Below are positions 7,405 through 13,812 of a stretch of 18,681 nucleotides of DNA, piece by piece; position 1 is the stretch's first letter, and the number at the start of each line of letters is the position of its first letter. A model generated the notes under the pieces. The model did no database searches and was not told the origin of the DNA. It worked only from the letters and a program-made list of their open reading frames with translations. This stretch comes from an uncultured cyanobacterium. Lineage in GTDB: Bacteria > Cyanobacteriota > Vampirovibrionia > Gastranaerophilales > Gastranaerophilaceae. The stretch covers positions 1 through 18,681 of the forward strand of contig CAMTNN010000011.1 of the NCBI GenBank assembly GCA_947073895.1, read 5' to 3'. A program made the translations under genes and the position numbers.

Positions 7405-7413
7405 TGATATAAT
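7405..7413 (+). promoter_or_regulatory. Extended -10 promoter element for the exported hypothetical
   Basis: TGATATAAT fits the extended -10 form (TGn-TATAAT) and needs no strong -35; none is seen 17 bases upstream. The start point would be near 7420, just before the AAGAGG (7421-7426) that could serve ATG 7438, so the leader would be very short. Confidence 0.45.
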
Positions 7414-7437
7414 CATTAGAAAGAGGATTTTTAAAGT

Positions 7438-8085
7438 ATGAAAAGAATTTTATTTACATTGGTTTTATTTTTAGGAATAAGCCTTTCTGCTATAGCGACT
7501 GATTTAGAAAAAGCTCCATATAAAAACATTAATGAAGGAGAAAAAATCACTTATACAGAAGAAGGTCATTGGGTTCTTACCAATAAAAAATCCAAAGAAT
7601 ATTTCACTAAACAAATATCCTCAGGCACCGGCAGTTATTCGGAATTTTATTCACCGGAAGGAGAGTTTTTATTCTCAACAGGCTGCACATACGAATTTAT
7701 CTATGAAGGAAATCTTATCGGATACTCAAATCATGATTTAAAATTCTATCAGTTTTGGATGGTTGACGGAATATTGCAGAGAAATGAACTCACTTTTGAA
7801 GAAATAGAATCAATGTTTAAAGATTTCAAAATCGTAAAAATCTCAGATTTCAGTTCAAGCACAAATTCTCTTAAACTTAAAAAGGACAAAAAACACTTTA
7901 AAATTTTACTTTGGAATGATACAGACAGATATTTTTACCATTACGGATTCACATCTAACAATGCAAAATTCAATAGATATCCTATAAAAGGAATGCTGGA
8001 TATTACTAAAAAAGGTATGATTCAATTCTCACATTTCGGTGATAATACCAAAGAAAATCCATGGTTTATCATACTTGTTAGATAA
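7438..8085 (+). CDS. Exported hypothetical protein, 215 aa
   Basis: It begins with a clear signal peptide: MKR, hydrophobic core 4-17, and cleavage expected after AIA at 20. The mature part is rich in aromatic residues and beta-forming segments (YTEEGHWVLTNKKSKEYF, GSYSEFYSPEGEFLFSTG, FIYEGNLIGYSNHDLKFYQFW). This looks like a beta-sheet protein built from strand-turn pieces, somewhat like YD or MORN-type repeats but without a clean period. A single Cys lies in the STGCTYEF segment. It would be exported across the inner membrane; there is no lipobox. The family is not recognised. AAGAGG lies 11 bases before ATG. The next gene has its own candidate promoter, so the two need not be co-transcribed. 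Confidence 0.75.
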   Translation: MKRILFTLVLFLGISLSAIATDLEKAPYKNINEGEKITYTEEGHWVLTNKKSKEYFTKQISSGTGSYSEFYSPEGEFLFSTGCTYEFIYEGNLIGYSNHDLKFYQFWMVDGILQRNELTFEEIESMFKDFKIVKISDFSSSTNSLKLKKDKKHFKILLWNDTDRYFYHYGFTSNNAKFNRYPIKGMLDITKKGMIQFSHFGDNTKENPWFIILVR

Positions 8086-8089
8086 ATGA

Positions 8090-8104
8090 GTTACAAAATG
8101 TAAC
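8090..8104. promoter_or_regulatory. Perfect 6-3-6 dyad upstream of promoter
   Basis: GTTACA-AAA-TGTAAC ends nine bases before the -35 element at 8114. A second small dyad (ATGT-TT-ACAT, 8111-8120) overlaps that -35. There is no T-tract, so it is not a terminator. The half-site TTACA matches the dyad at 3331-3347, which suggests a common regulator. Confidence 0.35.
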
Positions 8105-8113
8105 AATATCATG

Positions 8114-8143
8114 TTTACATTTAACCTTCTTTAAGTGTACAAT
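8114..8143 (+). promoter_or_regulatory. Candidate promoter for the 214-aa hypothetical gene
   Basis: TTTACA (8114-8119) and TACAAT (8138-8143) are 18 bases apart. The predicted start of transcription, near 8150, lies beyond the ATG at 8145, which supports translation from TTG 8163 instead. The leader before the ribosome site would then be almost absent, so the call is tentative. Confidence 0.38.
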
Positions 8144-8162
8144 CATGGTAGGAGGCTTTATC

Positions 8163-8807
8163 TTGTCTAAAGGCTACGAAAATTTTAATAATTCAGAAAC
8201 ATCTTTTAGAAAATCCACACTTATACAAGAAAGAATCGGCTTAGTATCAACACACATGTATAAGCAGTTTTTGGAGTACCAGCACGCAACTCTAAATACT
8301 ACAGAGATTTTTGCAGAGATGATTGAAAACCTCAAAGCGACCGCTGATTCTATGAAACAGTCTTTTGCATCAAGAGGAATTACTGCTGAAAACATTTTTG
8401 TCGAATATGATAAAGACAAAAGTGTAGTTGTTGCAAACATTTTGTGGCACACAATCAGCTTTACAACAAGATGCAACTACGAGCCTCAAGCGTTGTTCAG
8501 AGAAGGTAACTCGCCAATGTTTTCCGGACGTATTATGGCAATCAACGGAAACTATAACGAGCTAATGGAAGGTGCAAAAACCAGAAACGAAATGATGGAA
8601 AGACTTCTCGACAAAGAAGTTGCATCTCTGTTTGTACCTGCTGACAAAGCTCAAAACTCAATATTTAAAATAAGACATTTATCCAACAGAGAGTTTTTCT
8701 TAAACTCCTCAGACGCTTCAAGAGAATTCGTACTCAAAGTTATCGAAACAATTTGCGGCGGCGGGGTTTATCACGAAGAAGGCTCCAGAAAGAGTTTTAA
8801 TATTTAA
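8163..8807 (+). CDS. Hypothetical protein, 214 aa (TTG start preferred)
   Basis: An ATG exists at 8145, but AGGAGG (8150-8155) would then lie inside the coding sequence. From that site TTG 8163 is seven bases away, the ideal distance, and a candidate promoter would start transcription after 8145. The protein then begins MSKGYENFNNSETSFRKS. It is soluble. Residues about 20-70 are helical (IQERIGLVSTHMYKQFLEYQHATLN, then FAEMIENLKATADSMKQSF). The middle holds strands (IFVEYDKDKSVVVANILWHTISFTTRC), and the C-terminus is mixed with a GGGVYHEEGSR tail. A helix-then-sheet order of this type occurs in regulators and adaptors, but I recognise no family. The N-terminal SETSFRKS loosely recalls the SSTSFQAK and SSNFRNS motifs of two other proteins here. 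No partner is evident. Confidence 0.72.
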   Translation: MSKGYENFNNSETSFRKSTLIQERIGLVSTHMYKQFLEYQHATLNTTEIFAEMIENLKATADSMKQSFASRGITAENIFVEYDKDKSVVVANILWHTISFTTRCNYEPQALFREGNSPMFSGRIMAINGNYNELMEGAKTRNEMMERLLDKEVASLFVPADKAQNSIFKIRHLSNREFFLNSSDASREFVLKVIETICGGGVYHEEGSRKSFNI

Positions 8808-8909
8808 TTAAACTTTGTAACAAAACACTTGATTATAAGCCATATTTGTGGTTATTTAGTATTGAATAGGTCACATCCTCTTAGACTTATTCAAATATAA
8901 GCGGCTCGG

Positions 8910-8935
8910 GGGATAAATTCAAGTTTAATTATCCC
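8910..8935 (+). other. Hairpin in the rpsP leader
   Basis: GGGATAA pairs with TTATCCC, with two more pairs after a bulged A and a seven-base loop, ending 30 bases before the rpsP ATG. No T-tract follows, so it is not a terminator; it could affect rpsP mRNA stability or regulation. The wider gap 8808-8965 holds no ORF or tRNA that I can see. Confidence 0.4.
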
Positions 8936-8965
8936 GTAAGTTACTAGAGAAAAGGAAAAATTGAA

Positions 8966-9346
8966 ATGTTAAAAATCAGATTAAAAAGATTAGGTGCAAA
9001 AAAAGCTCCTACATACAGAGTTATTGTTATTAATTCCACTACAAAACGTGAAGGTAAACCGGTTGAAGAATTAGGTTACTACAATCCTAAATCAAAAGAA
9101 ATGAAATTAAACCTTGAATCTGCTAAAGCTTGGATTTCTAAAGGTGCTCAACCTACTGATACTGTTAAATACCTTATCGCTAATTGTAACGAAGATGGTA
9201 CTTTAAACTACAAAAAATCTGAAACAGTTAAACTTTCTAAAAAAGCTCAAGCTAAAAAAGAGGCAGAAGAAGCAAGAAAAGCAGAAGAAGCTAAGGCAGC
9301 CGCTGAAGCTGCAGAAGCTCCTGCTGAAGAAACAGCTGAAGCTTAG
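8966..9346 (+). CDS. rpsP: 30S ribosomal protein S16
   Basis: A 126-aa ribosomal protein S16, a component of the small subunit needed for its assembly. Diagnostic segments are [21 protein letters not shown] at the start, [19 protein letters not shown] (28-46), and [18 protein letters not shown] (50-67). The core ends near residue 80. Residues 85-126 are an unusually long Lys/Glu/Ala-rich extension, a low-complexity helix that becomes acidic at the end; similar tails occur in some lineages. AAAGGA lies about ten bases before ATG. Codon use is biased, as expected for high expression. The usual neighbours (KH-domain protein, rimM, trmD, rplS) are absent: the gene stands alone between a hypothetical gene and a strong terminator. 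Confidence 0.97.
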   Translation: MLKIRLKRLGAKKAPTYRVIVINSTTKREGKPVEELGYYNPKSKEMKLNLESAKAWISKGAQPTDTVKYLIANCNEDGTLNYKKSETVKLSKKAQAKKEAEEARKAEEAKAAAEAAEAPAEETAEA

Positions 9347-9362
9347 TTCAATAATTAAAAAT

Positions 9363-9396
9363 AAAAAAGCTCCGTTAGATTTAACGGAGCTTTTTT
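9363..9396. terminator. Strong two-way intrinsic terminator
   Basis: A perfect 15-bp stem, AAAAAAGCTCCGTTA / TAACGGAGCTTTTTT, with loop GATT. It ends rpsP on the plus strand and the smc-to-protease gene run on the minus strand, whose last stop is at 9398. Confidence 0.95.
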
Positions 9397-9397
9397 A

Positions 9398-10870
9398 TTA
9401 TATAAACATTCTTATTATTCCGTATGATTTTAAACGCGGATTATTACGCTCAGAAGGATTGAGTTTAATATAATCTCTCAAAACCTTTCTTGCGTCCATA
9501 TACTTGCGCTCTGTTACATATAAATTTGTTAAACCGATTACGTATTCTATATTATTAGGATTAATTCTCAACAAGTTTTTATATTCTTCTACAGACTTTG
9601 CTGTTTGACCGTTTTTAGAATAAACTTGAGCCAGTAAGTATCTTGAATCTTCCGTATCCTTATATTTCAAAAGAGCAAGAATATATTTTTCAGACATTGG
9701 ATAATTTTCACTGTAATAATAAACCACGGCCAAATTATAAAAAATCATAGAACGCATTTCTGTACTATCTGCAAGTTTTAAAGCTTTTTTAAGCGATTTT
9801 ATAGCAGAATCATAATCTTTTTTTGCAACATAACCATCTGCTAAATCAATATAACCATTTGCAATATTAGGAGCTCTATTCACATAAGAAACCGCTTCAT
9901 TCATCTTAGCCTTCTGGATTCTTTGTTCCCCGCCTAAAATTAAAAACGGGGTATAAATTCCGCTCGAATTGTTATTATTTGTAATATCCGGCTTAATTTT
10001 ATACAGCAGCTTAACCGTATTTATATCACCTTGAGTTAACTCTATACGCTTATCATTAACAACTGCTTTAGAATCTTTTGTTGAATGCATAACATCTTCA
10101 TTATCTCCGCTATGTCCCATAAAACCAAGAGCATGCACAATTTCATGAAGAGCTGTATTATAAACCTGATTTTTAGAATAGTATTCACCGTTATAATCTT
10201 TTAGATAGAATTTTATAGTCATATTCTGCAGAACATTCGCATTAAGAGAAGGTATTGTATAAGCTACAATATACTTTCTGGAATTAGGGTCAACTTTGTT
10301 ATCAGAGTTAAAATCTATAATAATATTAGGATTTGTATCATTTTGAGTAAATAATAGCTGATGTTCAGTCGCAACTTCCCAACGAGTAAAAGCATTTTCT
10401 ATTTCCTGTTTAAAATATTCAGGAACACCTGCTGTATTCTTAAAGGTATATGTAACAGGAATTTCATTCCAACGCATAACCTGCTGATTATAGACAGTTT
10501 GAGTTATATAGTTTTCAGGATAATTTTTGTAAACTTCCCGTCTAAAATCAGCTAAAAACGTCATTGCTTTGCGTTTTGCATCATCATCGATAGGATAACT
10601 TAAAAAGTTTTTAAGTTTTTGTTGAGCATCCGTATCAAACGGAGAATTAATTATTGTATTAACATACAAATCACGAACAGAAGAGTCTTTTACTCCGTTT
10701 GCGAAAGCCTTTTCTAAGTATAATTGAGCTACAGGAATATTATTACGTTTATATAAAAATTCACCAAGCCAGGTATTTATTTTAGCAGGATTATTATAAG
10801 AGTATAAAAGTGCCGATACAATTATAACAAGCGCTAAATAACCCGTAATTTCTCGTTTTTTTAAATTCAT
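9398..10870 (-). CDS. Membrane-anchored matrixin-like metalloprotease with C-terminal TPRs
   Basis: A 490-aa protein with an N-terminal signal anchor (hydrophobic 9-24 after MNLKKREITG). A helical, TPR-like region spans about 35-115. A metzincin protease domain (about 135-295) holds the zinc site HEIVHALGFMGH (242-253, form HExxHxxGxxH) and the Met-turn DVMHS (M261). Residues 330-480 contain four or five TPR units, for example ANGYIDLADGYVAKKDYDSA and IFYNLAVVYYYSENY. Metzincins of the matrixin type are secreted endopeptidases, and here the domain should face outward. The target is unknown; the TPRs could recruit substrate or partner. All key zinc residues are present, so it should be active. 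The ATG overlaps the scpB stop (TAATG), so it is translationally coupled to the condensin operon. That link may be only operonic. Confidence 0.87.
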   Translation of the reverse strand: MNLKKREITGYLALVIIVSALLYSYNNPAKINTWLGEFLYKRNNIPVAQLYLEKAFANGVKDSSVRDLYVNTIINSPFDTDAQQKLKNFLSYPIDDDAKRKAMTFLADFRREVYKNYPENYITQTVYNQQVMRWNEIPVTYTFKNTAGVPEYFKQEIENAFTRWEVATEHQLLFTQNDTNPNIIIDFNSDNKVDPNSRKYIVAYTIPSLNANVLQNMTIKFYLKDYNGEYYSKNQVYNTALHEIVHALGFMGHSGDNEDVMHSTKDSKAVVNDKRIELTQGDINTVKLLYKIKPDITNNNNSSGIYTPFLILGGEQRIQKAKMNEAVSYVNRAPNIANGYIDLADGYVAKKDYDSAIKSLKKALKLADSTEMRSMIFYNLAVVYYYSENYPMSEKYILALLKYKDTEDSRYLLAQVYSKNGQTAKSVEEYKNLLRINPNNIEYVIGLTNLYVTERKYMDARKVLRDYIKLNPSERNNPRLKSYGIIRMFI

Positions 10871-11391
10871 TACTGCTTCTCTTCGTCGTCTTTAATACCT
10901 TTATCAATATTTAAGGTCTTTACCAAAGTTCTGACATCACCTTTTAGTTTAAAATATTCAGCGAATTTAGTAGTTGTTTTGATGTTAAACGAACGTCCGT
11001 TTTTATCTTTATGGCGAGATATAAGCCCTTTTTCAAGTAATTCTGCCACATGTTCATAAGCATTTGACCCGCGTAAATCTTTTAAAAGAGATTGACGAAT
11101 TGGCTCTTTTAACGCAATCACGGTAAGCGTTTTCAATACAGGCGGTTTTAATTCAACAGGGCAAAGTTTTTCAACAATATCAAGATGTTCTTGTTTAACC
11201 TGTAAAATATAGCCGTTTTCATCATCAATTTCTAAAGCGCCATCACGTGAAGCATAATCCATAATAAGCTCCAAAAGAGCTTCTTCAACAACATCCGGTT
11301 CTTCTTCAAGAATGTCTGCTATATCTTTAATTTGAAGCACCTTTGCAGTAACAAACAGAACGGCTTCAATTCTAGACTTCAACTGTTCCAT
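10870..11391 (-). CDS. scpB: Segregation and condensation protein B
   Basis: A 173-aa kite protein of the SMC-ScpA-ScpB condensin, made of two winged-helix domains. Typical features are the start EQLKSRIEAVLFVTAKVLQIKDIADILEE, the strand YILQVKQEH (61-69), the helix LKTLTVIALKEPIRQSLLKDLRGSNAYEHVAELLEKGLI (86-125), and the closing wing GRSFNIKTTTKFAEYF. It dimerises and binds ScpA to complete the ring that compacts and segregates the chromosome. A GGGAGGGG ribosome site (11405-11398) inside the end of scpA lies six bases before ATG. It overlaps scpA by 20 bases and the protease start by one. Confidence 0.94.
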   Translation of the reverse strand: MEQLKSRIEAVLFVTAKVLQIKDIADILEEEPDVVEEALLELIMDYASRDGALEIDDENGYILQVKQEHLDIVEKLCPVELKPPVLKTLTVIALKEPIRQSLLKDLRGSNAYEHVAELLEKGLISRHKDKNGRSFNIKTTTKFAEYFKLKGDVRTLVKTLNIDKGIKDDEEKQ

Positions 11392-12256
11392 TATTTACCC
11401 CTCCCAGTACATTTTTGGCATTTTCAACTGCATCAAGAATATTGTCTTCTTCAATTATTTCTTGCGGTTTTTCGTATTTTACAACATACAAGTCACCGTA
11501 AAACTCATCCTGCATTAAATCATAATCACTATCAACAGTTAGAAACAGCAATGAAATATACGCATTAACTCTATCCATACCCAATAAAGTTAACTCTGTT
11601 AGTTCAATTCTGTCCTGACGATTCAAAATCTCTTCAAGGTTTGCACGTAATCTTTGAACCCCGTTTTCGATATACTCGTCATGCGCAAGGTTAATAATAT
11701 CATCAGGAGAAAGCTTCGCATAGTTTTGCACTCGGCGCTTTGCTCTTTCATGTGCATTTTTTAAAGATGCTTTTTTATCAAGCATTTCATAGAATTCCAA
11801 TTGACGAATCAAATCTCTCAATGTTACTACGCGATTATGATTCAAACGTACACTGGTTCTACGCTGTAATACTTCATCAATTGAGATTATGTTATTCGTT
11901 GGAATATATTCTTCCTCGTAATCCAATGGCATCTCATCGTCATAGCCAAATTCATCTTCTCTTGGCGGTTCAAAATCAAGAACATCCAAACCTTCAAGCA
12001 CATTCGACTTAAGTTTTAAAAGTATAGCAGCAAAAAGAAGAGTTCTTCCGGTTAATCTAAGGTTCTGAGCCTTTGACTGGAAAAGATGTGTCAAATACTT
12101 ATCCGTAACTTCAACAATATCGACATTCCACGGGTCAATCTTGCCGGATTTTGCCATGTTTACAAGAATTTCAATACCGTCAACTTCCGCTGTCTGCACA
12201 GCAGTTTGACTATTCTCTATCCCTTTTTGCATACTATCGATATTATTTAATGCCAT
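11372..12256 (-). CDS. scpA: Segregation and condensation protein A (kleisin)
   Basis: A 294-aa kleisin that bridges the two SMC heads and binds ScpB. The N-terminal domain (25-90) reads GIEILVNMAKSGKIDPWNVDIVEVTDKYL and then LRLTGRTLLFAAILLKLKSNVL, matching the SMC-neck-binding helices, though the usual GPLDLLL block is altered to GIEILVN. The middle (95-135) is an acidic linker (FEPPREDEFGYDDEMPLDYEEEY). The C-terminal winged helix (185-245) contains LTELTLLGMDRVNAYISLLFLTV and closes on the SMC cap. ATG 12256 has only a weak AAGAG site, and an alternative start (ATG of DSMQKG, residue 9) is possible. A tandem -10-like element lies upstream, so scpA may have its own promoter as well as read-through from smc. 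Confidence 0.93.
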   Translation of the reverse strand: MALNNIDSMQKGIENSQTAVQTAEVDGIEILVNMAKSGKIDPWNVDIVEVTDKYLTHLFQSKAQNLRLTGRTLLFAAILLKLKSNVLEGLDVLDFEPPREDEFGYDDEMPLDYEEEYIPTNNIISIDEVLQRRTSVRLNHNRVVTLRDLIRQLEFYEMLDKKASLKNAHERAKRRVQNYAKLSPDDIINLAHDEYIENGVQRLRANLEEILNRQDRIELTELTLLGMDRVNAYISLLFLTVDSDYDLMQDEFYGDLYVVKYEKPQEIIEEDNILDAVENAKNVLGGVNNGTVEV

Positions 12257-12280
12257 AATACTCTTAAATTTACTATCCCT

Positions 12281-12292
12281 ATTATAATTATA
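12281..12292 (-). promoter_or_regulatory. Tandem TATAAT (-10-like) upstream of scpA
   Basis: On the minus strand TATAATTATAAT stands 25 bases before the scpA ATG. No good -35 hexamer is found at 16-18 bases from either copy, so this is a weak promoter call. Confidence 0.35.
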
Positions 12293-12330
12293 CCAAAAAC
12301 TTTGCGATTTTACTCCTCTATTTTTAGGAA

Positions 12331-13797
12331 TTAGTTTTTAACTCTTGCATAATAAGAGCCTAAAATGTCTTTCTCCTCAATAACCTTAGTATTATCTCTC
12401 ACCCATGACTTTAAAATTGGCACAACTTGTCTGTTTCTATAGTCATAAGGATAATAAAATACTAAAGTATTGCCTTTTGGAAAACTATCCAAAACATCAG
12501 TATACCAATCTGTGCCCGGTTGTGCAAGAGAAATCTTTGCTACCCTTTTCGGCTCAAATCCATAAAGAGCTGAATACAGCTCATATTCTGAATCTGAAGC
12601 ATCATTGTATATAAATATATAATTAGAATCAAAATCTTTTATTGCAAATTGTAACAATTCATTTGGAGCTTCTCGTCGATATGTATTGCTGTCAACAATT
12701 TTTCTTATATAAGAAAAATTAAACTGTGCAAGGAATAATACTACAAAAATCATTACACAAATGCCTTTTTTCTCTTTTATCCTGAATTGCTCCAGCGGAA
12801 AAAGAAGTATTAACAAAAAGAAAGGAATCAAATATAACGCTAATCGTTCTGCCAGCGGATACACATTCAATAAAGCAAGCATGTATGCAAAAGTAATAAC
12901 GCATAAGCATAATTTCAAAGCTCGTTTTTCTGATTTAATAGCAAAATAAATACCTATTGCAAATAAAATAAATGCAGTAACAACTAAATTACTATTAGTA
13001 AAAAAGAATTTAAAATTTAGATTTAAATTGCACAGTATATTTAGCGGATTAAAATTCAAAAGTCCGCTTCGCCAATATTCCGCAGTTAAAACCGATAAAA
13101 TCAAATCCTTAGACGGTTTAAGGTTCATAAAATAATATAAAACATTTATTATTATAAAAGGTAAATTACATAACAATAATGGTTTAATTTGTTTGTTTTT
13201 ACAAAAAATCAGAAATTCAGAAGCTAAAATAACTATTGCTGACGGTAGCGAAAATAACGGACAAATTGCAATAAAAACACTCAAAAATACTTGTTTTAGT
13301 CTGTCTAGAGAAAATATATCCGTTTTTACAAAAATTAATACAAGCAGTATTGAAAAAAATACATCAGAGGAATACTGTTTAAACTCCTGTGAGTAATAAA
13401 TTAATTGGTAATTGATAGCAAATAGTAAATTTGCTATTACAATAACCCATTTTTTTGAAAAACAATATGTTGATAACTTATAAAACAATGGAATTGCCAG
13501 AACAGAACATAACAAGGGCACAAACCTCGCTGCAAATTCTATTTTATAAGGAAACAACACGCAAAAAAATTTACTAAAAAGTAAAAACAATGGCGGAGCT
13601 GACTGTTGATGCAGCAACGGGCCAAACAAACCAATATTATTAAAATACAAAAAATTTACCGCAAGAGAGCACTCATCATGCCAAAAATCTCTGCCTGTAA
13701 GATAAGCGGAAATCCTTAAATAAATACCCAGCGCAACAACAAAAAACATTGTTGCTATATATACAAATTTGCTAATATTGGTTTTATTAAGCACCAT
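12331..13797 (-). CDS. GT-C fold membrane glycosyltransferase (GT39/ArnT-like)
   Basis: A 488-aa protein with about ten transmembrane helices over residues 11-350, followed by a soluble C-terminal part (360-488). The first outer loop carries the acidic GT-C motif in GRDFWHDECSLA (D41, E42), the catalytic or metal-binding site of dolichyl/undecaprenyl-phosphate-sugar-dependent transferases. The next loop LLHQQSAPPLFLLFSKF matches the PPL segment of the PF13231 (PMT_2) family. Such enzymes move a sugar from a polyprenyl-phosphate carrier to a lipid, glycan or protein outside the membrane; the acceptor here is unknown. It starts 15 bases after the smc stop with a weak ribosome site, so it is probably expressed with smc. 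No functional tie to condensin is known. A flagellin-like gene is nearby and flagellins are often glycosylated, but that link is speculation. Confidence 0.82.
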   Translation of the reverse strand: MVLNKTNISKFVYIATMFFVVALGIYLRISAYLTGRDFWHDECSLAVNFLYFNNIGLFGPLLHQQSAPPLFLLFSKFFCVLFPYKIEFAARFVPLLCSVLAIPLFYKLSTYCFSKKWVIVIANLLFAINYQLIYYSQEFKQYSSDVFFSILLVLIFVKTDIFSLDRLKQVFLSVFIAICPLFSLPSAIVILASEFLIFCKNKQIKPLLLCNLPFIIINVLYYFMNLKPSKDLILSVLTAEYWRSGLLNFNPLNILCNLNLNFKFFFTNSNLVVTAFILFAIGIYFAIKSEKRALKLCLCVITFAYMLALLNVYPLAERLALYLIPFFLLILLFPLEQFRIKEKKGICVMIFVVLFLAQFNFSYIRKIVDSNTYRREAPNELLQFAIKDFDSNYIFIYNDASDSEYELYSALYGFEPKRVAKISLAQPGTDWYTDVLDSFPKGNTLVFYYPYDYRNRQVVPILKSWVRDNTKVIEEKDILGSYYARVKN

Positions 13798-13812
13798 CTA
13801 CCGTAAGAATCC

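Noticed and set aside
7532..7741. 69-codon ORF overlapping the exported hypothetical in another frame
   Set aside because: It lies wholly inside a gene with a clear signal peptide and has no independent signals.
8145..8162. ATG 8145 as start of the 214-aa gene
   Set aside because: No ribosome site precedes it, the good AGGAGG lies within it, and the candidate promoter would start transcription after it.
8895..8950. Possible tRNA-like piece (GGGATAAATTCAAG..) before rpsP
   Set aside because: No acceptor stem, anticodon arm or proper T-loop can be formed; it is a simple hairpin.
11332..12012. Plus-strand ORFs opposite scpA/scpB
   Set aside because: His/Gln/Leu-rich shadow translations of coding sequence on the minus strand.
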